A stretch of DNA of 51,993 nt, taken from positions 1 through 51,993 of IMG/VR virus record IMGVR_UViG_3300024265_000007; one strand, 5' to 3'. This stretch comes from a virus. The position numbers and the translations under genes are program-made. Under the pieces are notes generated by a model. That model was not told the origin of the DNA and did not search any database. It saw nothing but the letters and a program-made list of their open reading frames with translations. Position 1 is the first letter of the stretch; every line of letters begins with the position of its first letter. This document shows positions 6,718 to 14,825 of the stretch, piece after piece.

Positions 6718-6939
6718 ATGGGCGAAATGTGGAAAGTTAGAAGCGGGCAGCGTGTGGCTTGCTTGGATTGCAGGCACGAGAAACCACTTGAAAGTTTCTA
6801 TTTTTGCGGGTTGCGTTATCCGATATGTGGTGTGTGCAATATGAAAACGCACGCGCCAGTCAGACAACCGGTGCAAAGTGACGTGCATTCGTTCAGGCGC
6901 AAGTTCAGTGAATTGGGATTAGTGAAGGGTAGGGAGTGA
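6718..6939 (+). CDS. Hypothetical zinc-ribbon protein (73 aa)
   Basis: Two Cys pairs, CLDCRHEK and CGVCNMKT, about 20 residues apart form a likely zinc ribbon. The C-terminus is basic (SFRRKFSEL). It overlaps the next ATG by one base (TGATG). Probably nucleic-acid or protein binding. Confidence 0.6.
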   Translation: MGEMWKVRSGQRVACLDCRHEKPLESFYFCGLRYPICGVCNMKTHAPVRQPVQSDVHSFRRKFSELGLVKGRE

Positions 6940-7235
6940 TGAATTTTATGGAGCATATAAAACGATGGGCTGTATCATATACGTTCCCGGTAGGCGATGA
7001 ATTTGCACAATGGGTGGAATCTATCACCCCCAACGTGCGGGTATGGTTGTTGGCGGAAACCGATAGCACATGGGTTCAAGGCTTTATAATTGTTGACCCT
7101 GACGAATGGTTTGGTAATTGGATGGTCGATTACGAAAAGGGAACGTTCGCATATCAACAGCCCCATCCTGATTTATTGTTTTTGCCGCAACCGTTGGGCA
7201 TATTCAAAATCAGTTATTACACAGGAGGGGAATAA
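6939..7235 (+). CDS. Hypothetical protein (98 aa), Trp/Phe-rich
   Basis: Begins MNFMEHIKRWAVSYTF behind AGGGAG. It has many aromatic residues (WVESITP, VWLLAETDSTW, WFGNWMVDYE) and is predicted to be a compact beta-rich domain. No family recognised. A strong AGGAGGGG after its last codons serves the next gene. Confidence 0.55.
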   Translation: MNFMEHIKRWAVSYTFPVGDEFAQWVESITPNVRVWLLAETDSTWVQGFIIVDPDEWFGNWMVDYEKGTFAYQQPHPDLLFLPQPLGIFKISYYTGGE

Positions 7236-7239
7236 CGTC

Positions 7240-7449
7240 ATGACAGATGAAGCACGTAGTTGGAACGAATTGCAGCAAGAGAACGCCCGGCTAAGAAATG
7301 ACAATGCTTCACTTTTGACGCAAGTTGCCCAGATGAGACAGACCATCGCCAACTATGAGCAGGCTATGAAAGTGTCCGGGCAAGTGGATGGTAGTCCGCA
7401 TTTGAAGAGTGTTGGTTTGCGAACACGGGCCTACCAACGCAAGCCATAA
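7240..7449 (+). CDS. Short coiled-coil protein (69 aa)
   Basis: The longer reading frame starts at 7090, but ATG 7240 sits behind ACAGGAGGGG and after the previous stop, so I use it. Residues 8-45 (ELQQENARLRNDNASLL... MRQTIANYEQ) form heptads of a coiled coil. The C-terminus is basic. Probably oligomeric; function unknown. Confidence 0.6.
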   Translation: MTDEARSWNELQQENARLRNDNASLLTQVAQMRQTIANYEQAMKVSGQVDGSPHLKSVGLRTRAYQRKP

Positions 7450-7620
7450 TCCACCTCCCCCACTGCCACCGGGCAAGCGCAGAAACGCACGCTAGGCGCT
7501 GTGAGAGACGATTAGGGCGACGCAACGGGGTAATTGTGTACAAAGTGGTGTGTGTGGGATATACGTGGTTTAAAACAGATGATGATAATGATGTGTAAGT
7601 AATCACGAAATGGAGACGAA

Positions 7621-7986
7621 ATGAAACGTAAACGCAAGAATGGTGAGCAGGCTTTTAGTGGTTGGGTAAAAGATGGGATATATGATAGGTACAAAAAAGA
7701 ACAAAAGATATTCAGCGATGGGTTCGAGGCGACAAGCACAGACGAAAAGGTGCGAGGTTGCGCTGCTATATTTGGGGGACTCACAGGCGCATTTATTATG
7801 CTATGGGTATGTTGTGGGCTTACATTTAGTATGATGTTTGGTTTCAGCAGTTGGATACCAACCATGTTATATTGTGGTGCTTACGTATTAGTATGTACCT
7901 ATGTCGTCAGGCTCTTTATTGGTTGGCTGTACGGGCGATATATTGATGCAATTGATGATACCGAAACCGGCGAAAGCGTGATATAA
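7621..7986 (+). CDS. Hypothetical membrane protein (121 aa)
   Basis: A basic, soluble N-terminal 50 residues (MKRKRKNGEQ...) is followed by two hydrophobic segments, about 53-72 (GGLTGAFIMLWVCCGL) and 78-104 (WIPTMLYCGAYVLVCTYVV), and an acidic tail. Preceded by about 170 nt with no gene that I can support. Its stop codon overlaps an extended -10 promoter for the next unit. Confidence 0.6.
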   Translation: MKRKRKNGEQAFSGWVKDGIYDRYKKEQKIFSDGFEATSTDEKVRGCAAIFGGLTGAFIMLWVCCGLTFSMMFGFSSWIPTMLYCGAYVLVCTYVVRLFIGWLYGRYIDAIDDTETGESVI

Positions 7987-7987
7987 T
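7979..7987 (+). promoter_or_regulatory. Extended -10 promoter
   Basis: TGATATAAT fits an extended -10 exactly; no -35 at proper spacing is evident. It lies at the end of the membrane protein gene and would produce the structured leader at 8011-8074 ahead of the gene at 8106. Confidence 0.45.
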
Positions 7988-8010
7988 CAGGGTAGGTTCA
8001 ACAATACAAA

Positions 8011-8036
8011 AAGCGGCAACCGCGAAGTTGCCGCTT
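8011..8036 (+). promoter_or_regulatory. Leader hairpin, 10-bp perfect stem
   Basis: AAGCGGCAAC pairs perfectly with GTTGCCGCTT around CGCGAA. No T run follows, so it is not a terminator. Instead AGGAGG comes straight after the stem, so folding would affect that ribosome site. Confidence 0.5.
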
Positions 8037-8047
8037 AGGAGGATGTG

Positions 8048-8074
8048 ATGTTTTACCTGTTACTGATAACATAA
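8048..8074 (+). CDS. Possible 8-codon leader peptide
   Basis: ATG at 8048 lies just behind AGGAGG and encodes MFYLLLIT, then stops. A ribosome site this good in front of so short a frame, between a hairpin and the next gene, looks like a translated leader or upstream ORF. It could also be a remnant of a longer gene. Confidence 0.3.
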   Translation: MFYLLLIT

Positions 8075-8105
8075 TAGCATAGATTGTGCAGGGAAGGAAT
8101 GTATT

Positions 8106-8351
8106 ATGTCAAAAGATAGACCACTATACGAAATGTTCGCAGCCGCGCTGGATTCGATTCATGTAGATAGGCCGGGTGTGTGTAGCACTTGCCAATCCAA
8201 GTTAGATGAAAACGGTGATTGCAAACGGCATTTTTGCCAAGACTCTGATTACTCTTGGCAAAAATGCTCACAATGCGGTTTTGATGAATGGTTGAATATT
8301 TATCGTGATGACATGTGCAAAAGATGCCGCAATAGATTAGGGAAGGAATGA
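8106..8351 (+). CDS. Double zinc-ribbon protein (81 aa)
   Basis: At least four Cys pairs: CSTCQSK, CKRHFC, CSQCGF and CKRCRNR, enough for two zinc sites. GGAAGG precedes the ATG. The stop is 3 nt before the GIY-YIG gene. Likely a nucleic-acid or protein adaptor. Confidence 0.6.
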   Translation: MSKDRPLYEMFAAALDSIHVDRPGVCSTCQSKLDENGDCKRHFCQDSDYSWQKCSQCGFDEWLNIYRDDMCKRCRNRLGKE

Positions 8352-8354
8352 GTA

Positions 8355-8909
8355 ATGGATGACAAGATACTTTACATCTATATGCTGGTTGATCCACGTA
8401 ATGATTTGCCGTTTTACGTTGGGAGGCCGGTTGACCCAAAGCGGAGACGTAAGGAACATATACAGGATGGTAAGCAGAAGAATACTACACATCGCAAATT
8501 GGAGCAGGGGAGTAAGTGCTGTTTTATTTCTTCTATATTATCCGATGGGTTACAGCCCGAAATAGTTATTTTGGATTCGTGCCAGATCAATGATAGTATG
8601 CGTTCTAATTTCAAGGCGATGAATTTCTGGGAACACTTGTGGGCTTCTCTGGTATTAAGTCCCAGGACTGATGTCTTTAGTATTTATTCTATCCCTATCA
8701 TCCCGGAGAAAACTATAAAGTCGTATATAGCCAATGTTAAACATGCTCTTGAAATCGGTGGTTATGCAAGATACATCAGCCTGGCCCCTAGAAAAAAGGG
8801 GCGTATGTGTTCTAGGGATATAACCAAAGCCGAGAGGAAGCGCCTGGATAAACAAATGAAAGAATTCGCAGAACTAATAGGGATTGGATGGCTTATAAAT
8901 GACCTATAA
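8355..8909 (+). CDS. GIY-YIG endonuclease-like protein
   Basis: The 184-aa protein starts with the GIY-YIG fold: YIYMLVDP (residues 7-14), then FYVGRPVDPKRRRKEHI (20-36) with the conserved Arg and His, and a Glu in FWEHLW near residue 96. GIY-YIG nucleases cut DNA and are common as phage homing endonucleases. The C-terminal third is basic (APRKKGRMCSRDITKAERKR) and could bind DNA. It overlaps the next gene by 11 nt. Confidence 0.75.
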   Translation: MDDKILYIYMLVDPRNDLPFYVGRPVDPKRRRKEHIQDGKQKNTTHRKLEQGSKCCFISSILSDGLQPEIVILDSCQINDSMRSNFKAMNFWEHLWASLVLSPRTDVFSIYSIPIIPEKTIKSYIANVKHALEIGGYARYISLAPRKKGRMCSRDITKAERKRLDKQMKEFAELIGIGWLINDL

Positions 8910-9558
8910 CCCGCTCACACGGATACCAGTAATCACCAAGGCAATATTGGATGCACAGCCCTTAGACAAACATGTTGAACAACTTAACCATCTGGAAGGG
9001 TTGACTTTTATGGCCCAGAAAATCGGTGCAACGCTAGAAGCCAAGAATGATATTGGCGACGCATTGGTTCGTATCTGCCGTAATGCCGGGCAACGGTTCA
9101 TTATTGACTTTCCACGCGGAGGGGATGGCAGTAATCAGTATACCAAAAAAGAGCAATCCATATCCAAAAAACGATTAGCTAAATGCGGGTTCAACGATTG
9201 GCGGGCCAACGTCTGTCGGAAGATTGCAGCGTTGCCGGAAGACATATTCGAGGACTTGATATTGAATATCAGGTTGGGTGAACACAAAGAATATACTGAA
9301 ATCAATATGAGCAACTTCAGAAAAGCCGGAGAACTCCACATCATGCGAATGGCAGGCATCAACACAGACCGGCCAGTACCGCAAAGCAAGGAAGTCGATA
9401 TTGATATTGAACTTGCGCGGCATATGTATTTGGCAGGGTTGGGCGTTAGTATCGCCGAGTACCAGTCGCAGCACTCATGGGAAATTGACGCAACTGAGCA
9501 GGAGATACAAGACGCAATCGAAGAATACAAAGCAACCAAACGGGAGAAAAGCAAATGA
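8899..9558 (+). CDS. Hypothetical protein (219 aa), possibly DNA-binding
   Basis: No family recognised. It is helical and basic in the middle (TKKEQSISKKRLAKCGFNDWRANVCRKIAALP, in parts resembling a helix-turn-helix), with an acidic C-terminal helix IQDAIEEYKATKREKSK. That last helix is echoed at the end of the next small gene (IEAIEEYKAQQARKGNE), suggesting partial duplication. It overlaps both neighbours and sits among DNA-handling genes. Confidence 0.6.
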   Translation: MTYNPLTRIPVITKAILDAQPLDKHVEQLNHLEGLTFMAQKIGATLEAKNDIGDALVRICRNAGQRFIIDFPRGGDGSNQYTKKEQSISKKRLAKCGFNDWRANVCRKIAALPEDIFEDLILNIRLGEHKEYTEINMSNFRKAGELHIMRMAGINTDRPVPQSKEVDIDIELARHMYLAGLGVSIAEYQSQHSWEIDATEQEIQDAIEEYKATKREKSK

Positions 9559-9734
9559 CTGAATCAGAAAAGATGTTGGCAAAACTAGTACATGAAGCAA
9601 CTTGTGACGTGCTGATGGCATATATCCCCGCTACGGTATATCACCAAATCGTAGAGGCTGATTTGTTACGGCAAGCGGTGATAGAAGCAATCGAAGAATA
9701 CAAAGCGCAGCAAGCGCGGAAGGGTAATGAGTGA
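9555..9734 (+). CDS. Small hypothetical protein (59 aa)
   Basis: ATG overlaps the previous stop (ATGA) and the stop overlaps the next ATG (TGATG), so it fills the operon without gaps. The protein is one long helical region ending AIEEYKAQQARKGNE, similar to the tail of the preceding protein. Function unknown. Confidence 0.55.
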   Translation: MTESEKMLAKLVHEATCDVLMAYIPATVYHQIVEADLLRQAVIEAIEEYKAQQARKGNE

Positions 9735-10072
9735 TGAGAACTATAATAACGTTATCGGAATTGGAAGAGTGGTATCCACATATTGACACAGCCATTGTAT
9801 CTCATTGGCTTCCTGCCGAATCCGATCATGAAGATTTGAAATATCGCAGCGTCAAGACTATCTTCATAAACTGTAAGACAATACCAAGCCCTATGGTATT
9901 ATGCGAGTCCCTATCCCGCCCCACCTACCATAACAACAATGGTAGCAATGAGCTATATGAATACTTCAGTGTTAATGCCCCCGTAATAGTGCTGTTCAGT
10001 AACTACAGTACGACAATCAACAGGTTACTAATGGAGCGAACAATGAAAAAAATAAAGGACACCGCCCCATGA
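9734..10072 (+). CDS. Hypothetical protein (112 aa)
   Basis: Begins MRTIITLSELEEWYPHID; alternating strands and helices with Cys residues but no recognisable zinc motif. Overlaps both neighbours by 1-4 nt. Its last 20 residues are basic. No family recognised. Confidence 0.55.
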   Translation: MRTIITLSELEEWYPHIDTAIVSHWLPAESDHEDLKYRSVKTIFINCKTIPSPMVLCESLSRPTYHNNNGSNELYEYFSVNAPVIVLFSNYSTTINRLLMERTMKKIKDTAP

Positions 10073-10245
10073 CCGACCATCAAATCAAAAGGTGGTATCA
10101 TGACCACATGCAATCGTTTTCATTGCCTCGAGGCGGAATACGAACCGTCACATTAAAATCAATGTGGTCTAAGTTGTGTGATGAACGGATAGCCATACTG
10201 ACGCGCTACCACGAACTCACAGAACAGGAGCAAGAACAATCATGA
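10069..10245 (+). CDS. Small hypothetical protein (58 aa)
   Basis: An ATGA overlap with the previous stop and a TCATGA overlap with the next start make this a coherent operon member. The protein (MTDHQIKRWYHDHMQ...) is basic at first and ends in an acidic TEQEQEQS. Function unknown. Confidence 0.5.
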   Translation: MTDHQIKRWYHDHMQSFSLPRGGIRTVTLKSMWSKLCDERIAILTRYHELTEQEQEQS

Positions 10246-10433
10246 ACGTGTATGGCATCTGTGATATTTGCAAAATGGAATTGAATAGCCGTGATGAAAA
10301 AACCGCGCCGCCAGGAATATGCGAGGGTTGCTTCATACTTGAAATGAATGAAGACTACGGCAGGCATCCAGACGATTACAAACATATGACCATACGCGAA
10401 TTGTGGTTAAGAGAAAAGGACACAACATCATGA
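10242..10433 (+). CDS. Zinc-ribbon protein (63 aa)
   Basis: CDICKMEL (Cys7, Cys10) and CEGCFILE (about residues 27-30) form a four-Cys zinc site. An acidic helical C-terminus follows. A 15-codon remnant ORF overlaps its end (10431-10478) and covers the next promoter. Confidence 0.6.
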   Translation: MNVYGICDICKMELNSRDEKTAPPGICEGCFILEMNEDYGRHPDDYKHMTIRELWLREKDTTS

Positions 10434-10449
10434 GCGACAACATTGCCTA

Positions 10450-10478
10450 TTTACATCTCAGGCGGTGTGGGTTATAAT
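10450..10478 (+). promoter_or_regulatory. Promoter TTTACA-N17-TATAAT
   Basis: The -35 TTTACA (5/6) and a perfect -10 TATAAT lie 17 nt apart. Transcription from about 10485 first crosses a long stem-loop terminator (10532-10616) and only then reaches the genes at 10634 onward, including the replication proteins. Confidence 0.7.
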
Positions 10479-10484
10479 CAAGAC

Positions 10485-10616
10485 AGACTAACAAATGCGG
10501 ACTTACAGCCGCTAATAACCGACACAGTACCAAACCCTTTTCCGGGGTGGCTATAGTGGGCACAATTGTGTCTGCCGCCTGTAAGCGCTATAGCCTCACC
10601 GGAAGTGGGTTTTTTT
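10485..10616 (+). ncRNA. Candidate small RNA or attenuator leader
   Basis: About 130 nt between a good promoter and a terminator, without a sizeable ORF. It could be a free small RNA with read-through, or a leader controlling entry into the replication genes. The upper loop contains the palindrome CACAATTGTG. No known family recognised. Confidence 0.45.
10532..10616 (+). terminator. Long stem-loop terminator/attenuator
   Basis: The left arm (10532-10555, AAACCC...CCGGGGTGGCTATAG) pairs with the right arm (10587-10612, CTATAGCCTCACCGG...GGGTTT) with a few mismatches, ending in a run of seven T. It separates the promoter at 10450 from the AGGAGG-ATG at 10634. Confidence 0.7.
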
Positions 10617-10633
10617 GTTATCTAGGAGGATAT

Positions 10634-10987
10634 ATGTATAAGCGCAACGACAATCTTTACATAATGTTAAAAGAATACAGATGGGACAAAGAACCGCATA
10701 GGCGTTATCATGAACCTAAGTGCTTTACTGAGTCGGCGCGGTGGCTAATATTAGGCTATTATAAAGCCAATGAACAAGTCTATTATGCTCCTCACAAGTG
10801 GTTTTTCCATCAGCACAATTCAGGGTTGTATTCTGTTGTGTTCGCCGATGATGTAATGAACATTAGGGTATCCGTAAAACGAGCAACCGTAAAACAAGCC
10901 TACATCGAATTGAATAGCCTTGTTAGACGTGTCTATAGACGAGCAGGGGAAAGTAAAGACAGTGAACGAAAGGGTACAAGATCATGA
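10634..10987 (+). CDS. Hypothetical protein (117 aa)
   Basis: ATG 10634 is chosen because AGGAGG lies 6 nt upstream; the longer frame from 10547 would cross the terminator. The protein (MYKRNDNLYIMLKEYRW...) is basic and rich in Tyr, with a C-terminal helix VRRVYRRAGESKDSERK. Ends 4 nt inside the replication gene. Function unknown. Confidence 0.6.
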   Translation: MYKRNDNLYIMLKEYRWDKEPHRRYHEPKCFTESARWLILGYYKANEQVYYAPHKWFFHQHNSGLYSVVFADDVMNIRVSVKRATVKQAYIELNSLVRRVYRRAGESKDSERKGTRS

Positions 10988-13212
10988 CCATCACGACAAT
11001 CAATTGGAATTTTCGCAATGATCTACACTTGGTAAAGGGCGCTGCACTCCATGTCCTACTATCACTTATCACACATGCTAACGGCAATATGCGAGCATGG
11101 CCAAGCATCAAAAAACTAGTACGTGAAACAGGCTATAGCAATAAGCCAATTGTCGAAGGGATACAACAGCTAGAAAGAATATCAGCCATTGTGAAAGTGC
11201 CATATAATAAACGCATGGAATTGGAGAAGCCGCTCCACAAACGTAAGGCAGTATATCAGTTGACCGGGATGTACTCTTTTGGTGACGTAAAAGGCGAATA
11301 TCTATTGCTCGATGCGCTGCCACCGGAGTCAATCGAAAGCCTATTGTCCACATTGAAATCACTCTCTTTTAATCCACCAAGCGGTAAAAGTGTAGTATGT
11401 GAAATTTTACAATCTAAAATTTTAGAATCTACACACGAAGGTAGTACAGTAGTTAAAGGTGGTACAAAAAAGAAAAGTATTTTTACCGACAACCAAAAAG
11501 CAGTTGTCGGTAACACGCCCGGTGATGAACAAGTTATCCATACCGATTGCGTCCATTATGATGATGGATGCAAATGCACTCAGACAGGGTTTGATTTTCT
11601 CGGCGACTGCAATGGATGTAACGGATATCACAAAACGCCCGGTGATGATGTGGATGGCCGCAGAGTCTATTGCTTACATCATGGTCGTCAGGACAATACC
11701 TGTATATTGGGGAAACCTAGCAAAGCGTATTGTTCTGATTGCCCTGGCTACGAACCATTGGCCAATGGCAACGAAGACCATGATAGAAGTCATTGGCAGC
11801 AATACACACACACACCGACTATGGGAGAATTGTATTGCAGTAAATGCCAATCCTTAATCGGTGATATGAGAACGTCAGGGACATATTATCAAGAGAATGA
11901 GATATCTATGTTCCGTCTTTGCCCCGGTTGCTGGGTTGACACTGGCGGCGAATTACCCAAACGGACTACGTTGGGAGCTGAAATCGACATGGACAGCCCG
12001 CTAACCGCCGACGAATTGCAGCACGCGGCGGACTTGAGTTTCGAGTACGGCAATGTCATCGACAATATAAAAGTACCTACTATCATGATTGATAATGGCA
12101 TCAAGTACATGGCAGACCGAACACAGCATGGCGATATTATGCAGTTGATGATTATCTGCGGTTGTGACTGTGGATTGCTCAAAGAACATGACGTTCACAC
12201 ATTGTATTCTATTGATGGCAAAGGCAGCACTGAGAATATCATGGTGTGCCTGTCGTGCGGACACATCACCTATGGACGTGAGCATAGCAGTATGGAAAAA
12301 GAGCAACAGTTGACATCGAAGCAGGCGGCGGTGTTGGAATACATGAGATTAGTGGCCCGAAAATCTGATGACACCTTTTTCGATGCGTATAAAAACGAAT
12401 GGTACGATTTAGAACGCACTTTTGAATATGTGGAATATAGCGCAACAGGTGGGAGCCGTAGGTTGACAACTACTGGCCGCGCCGCCCTGCAAAAGTATCA
12501 GGATGCACAAGTGAAGCCCCCGTGCCCGAAGTGCTCATGTATTGGTGACTTGGTTGTGACGTGTTGTGACGAATGTTTCGACTCGAAACAAACGAAAAGT
12601 TCCGAGCCGGAACAATTGGAGCATGTGGGCGCATTGTGCGAAGTAGTAGACGATAGCCCATTACATAACGTGTCGAAACATTTGCCCAAAGCCAAAGCGA
12701 AGAAACCGCGCAAGGCGAAAGCGAAGCCAAAATGTACCAAGTGTGACAAGCCTCGCAAGATTGTAGAAAACGGCATGTGCTGGGAATGCAACGGCTATCC
12801 TGACCGGGCGGCGATGATTGACATTATCTATTATAGGATTGGATGGCCGCAAACCAAAACCATGTACAAGGCGGTCAACATGAAAGTCGCAACCGCCCTG
12901 GCCGAATGGGGCGTAACACTCAAGAACCTAGACCGCTATGTCGATGAGATGGTAGTTGTATCGAAGGCACAAGGGTGGTCACTGACCATGAACGCGCTAT
13001 CCAATGAGAGCAGATTCTTGAACTGGCTTGTTGAAGACAAACAAATGAATTGGGGTGATGATACTCCGCCTTGCACCGAACCTCTGCCTGAAGTGCCAGG
13101 TTCTTTATCTGGCACTCAGATCGTGAAATTAAGCGAAAAAGAGTTGTCCGAATTAGAAGAATTAGAAGAGCGTGCGCGTAAGCATCTTACTGAACTTCCA
13201 AAGGTAGAATGA
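10984..13212 (+). CDS. Winged-helix, Cys-rich replication protein
   Basis: The 742-aa protein has an N-terminal winged-helix domain (about 1-75: GAALHVLLSLITHANG, WPSIKKLVRETGYS, IVEGIQQLE) like phage replication initiators, followed by a low-complexity linker. A long central region carries repeated Cys pairs: CVHYDDGCKC, CNGCNGYH, YCSDC, YCSKC, LCPGCW, CGCDCG, CLSCGH, CPKCSC, CDECF, CTKCDK and CWECNG. These suggest several zinc ribbons. The C-terminus (about 600-742) is helical. No primase or polymerase motif is visible. Directly followed by a DnaB-like helicase (ATGA overlap), so it is most likely the origin-binding initiator or helicase loader. The AT-rich stretch at 11400-11480 could be an origin. 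Confidence 0.65.
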   Translation: MTITTINWNFRNDLHLVKGAALHVLLSLITHANGNMRAWPSIKKLVRETGYSNKPIVEGIQQLERISAIVKVPYNKRMELEKPLHKRKAVYQLTGMYSFGDVKGEYLLLDALPPESIESLLSTLKSLSFNPPSGKSVVCEILQSKILESTHEGSTVVKGGTKKKSIFTDNQKAVVGNTPGDEQVIHTDCVHYDDGCKCTQTGFDFLGDCNGCNGYHKTPGDDVDGRRVYCLHHGRQDNTCILGKPSKAYCSDCPGYEPLANGNEDHDRSHWQQYTHTPTMGELYCSKCQSLIGDMRTSGTYYQENEISMFRLCPGCWVDTGGELPKRTTLGAEIDMDSPLTADELQHAADLSFEYGNVIDNIKVPTIMIDNGIKYMADRTQHGDIMQLMIICGCDCGLLKEHDVHTLYSIDGKGSTENIMVCLSCGHITYGREHSSMEKEQQLTSKQAAVLEYMRLVARKSDDTFFDAYKNEWYDLERTFEYVEYSATGGSRRLTTTGRAALQKYQDAQVKPPCPKCSCIGDLVVTCCDECFDSKQTKSSEPEQLEHVGALCEVVDDSPLHNVSKHLPKAKAKKPRKAKAKPKCTKCDKPRKIVENGMCWECNGYPDRAAMIDIIYYRIGWPQTKTMYKAVNMKVATALAEWGVTLKNLDRYVDEMVVVSKAQGWSLTMNALSNESRFLNWLVEDKQMNWGDDTPPCTEPLPEVPGSLSGTQIVKLSEKELSELEELEERARKHLTELPKVE

Positions 13213-14573
13213 TGACTAACCAACCAAAGCAATGCCAAAAGCAGAAGCCCAGCCAAAGCAATATCACATTGTTGGAGATGCCCTCCGATAATCTTTGGAG
13301 CGAAGAAGTGGAACAGGCTTGTATCGGGTCTGTGCTGATAGGCCCGGAATCTTATTACATGGTAGCACGGTTGGTTGCCGACGGACAGGCATTCTATCTT
13401 TTGCGTCACCAATGGATATGGAAAGCGATTAAACATCTTGTTGGCAACGAGATGGCAGTTGATATGGTGACTATCTCGCATCAACTAGAGTCCACAGGGC
13501 AACTTGGAGACATTGGCGGGCCGCTATACCTTACACAACTTTCCACCAACACCCCGACATCAGTCCACGCCGAAACTTACGCCCGGATGGTACAGCGCCT
13601 TTACACCAAACGCCAGATGATTGCACTGGGTAACGATATAAAAGGCGCTATGGATACTGAGGATAGTATGGAACGCATCTTGGCACGGGTGCAGAGTAAG
13701 ATTGACAACACAATGGACATCCTCAGCCAACAGGTCATAATGACAATGGCCGATCATAACCATGACCATTTTGACGCTTCTGAAAAAGCCCGCGAGAAGG
13801 GCGAAATACTGCGCGGTGTTCCGACAGGTATCCCGGCAATAACTGAACTGATAGAAGCCCTTTTCCCGGCGACTTATGTTGTGGGTGCGCGGGTGCATGA
13901 GGGTAAAACCATCACATTAACAACCATGGCCTTGAATGCAGTGTTGGAAGACTTTAGCGTGGCGTTTTTCAACTGCGCCGATGGCGACTTGCAGACCGTC
14001 CTCAATACATTTTACGGCATGGAAAGCGGATTGCCGCCAGCAATGATAGAGCGCCGTACCTGGAACGATGCTCAGTATCAAAAGTATATGGATTGCCTGG
14101 GACGCATGAACAAGTTGAAATTATTCATTACCCATAAGAACGGAATCACGCCGCGTGATATTTGGGCGCAAGCGCAGATTATCCAGAGGTCACATGGATT
14201 GGATATGATAATTATTGATTACATCCAAGAAATGGGTATTGACCCCGATGTGCGTGTTCGCAATGAACGTGAGAAGTTGATGTATATCTCAAAAGCATTG
14301 AAGGACATTCGTAAAAAGTTCAATATCCCGGTAGTCTACGGGGCACAGATAAGATTGGACGGCAACGATGATAAGCCACCTCGAATTGAGAACGCTCAGG
14401 AATCGCGCAACATTATCCAGAATGCTGATGTGGGTATTGCTCTATGGCACAAGATCAAACACATGCCAGAATTGGTGATTAGTGTGCAGAAGAATAAAAA
14501 AGGCAATCATATGAAGGGACAGCGCAAGGTCGGCTTTAGCAGTGTCACCGGACGGCTTAATTCAAAATTGTAA
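13209..14573 (+). CDS. DnaB-like replicative helicase
   Basis: The 454-aa protein has the DnaB N-terminal domain (about 25-140: SEEVEQACIGSVL, HQWIWKAI, DMVTISHQLE, GGPLYLTQL) and a RecA-like C-terminal domain from about 195. Walker A is GARVHEGKT rather than the usual ARPxxGKT; the GKT is kept. Walker B is MIIIDYIQEM (about 333-342), followed by GAQIRLDG and a C-terminal VQKNKKG segment. It unwinds DNA at the fork with ATP. ATGA coupling to the initiator-like gene supports a replication unit. The phage probably uses host primase and polymerase, since none is seen here. Confidence 0.85.
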   Translation: MMTNQPKQCQKQKPSQSNITLLEMPSDNLWSEEVEQACIGSVLIGPESYYMVARLVADGQAFYLLRHQWIWKAIKHLVGNEMAVDMVTISHQLESTGQLGDIGGPLYLTQLSTNTPTSVHAETYARMVQRLYTKRQMIALGNDIKGAMDTEDSMERILARVQSKIDNTMDILSQQVIMTMADHNHDHFDASEKAREKGEILRGVPTGIPAITELIEALFPATYVVGARVHEGKTITLTTMALNAVLEDFSVAFFNCADGDLQTVLNTFYGMESGLPPAMIERRTWNDAQYQKYMDCLGRMNKLKLFITHKNGITPRDIWAQAQIIQRSHGLDMIIIDYIQEMGIDPDVRVRNEREKLMYISKALKDIRKKFNIPVVYGAQIRLDGNDDKPPRIENAQESRNIIQNADVGIALWHKIKHMPELVISVQKNKKGNHMKGQRKVGFSSVTGRLNSKL

Positions 14574-14597
14574 ATTTAGCATGGGGAGAATAAACCA

Positions 14598-14825
14598 ATG
14601 ACAACAAACGAAACACTACGGGAATATATCGGTTACTTGGAAACGGTAATCGGAATGCAAAAAGAGGAGTTAGCGCAAGTGTATGAATTTTGCGATGACT
14701 GGATAGACGACGGGCAAGCGGAGACATTGGGCGATATTTGTACTCGTCACGATACCTATAAATTAGATGAACATTTCGCGGAGGTAATCGCAGAAGTGGC
14801 AAAAATGAAGGACGGTGCAAAATGA
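14598..14825 (+). CDS. Small coiled-coil protein 1 of a tandem cluster (75 aa)
   Basis: Starts MTTNETLREYIGYLE and is largely helical with heptads. The first 22 nt of the gene repeat at the start of the next gene, pointing to duplication. GGGGAG precedes the ATG. Overlaps the next gene by 4 nt. Function unknown. Confidence 0.6.
   Translation: MTTNETLREYIGYLETVIGMQKEELAQVYEFCDDWIDDGQAETLGDICTRHDTYKLDEHFAEVIAEVAKMKDGAK

Noticed and set aside
7450-7620. Possible promoter (TTGTGT...GATATA) in the 170-nt gap
   Set aside because: Spacing of 18 and poor -10; no convincing regulatory element or gene in this gap.
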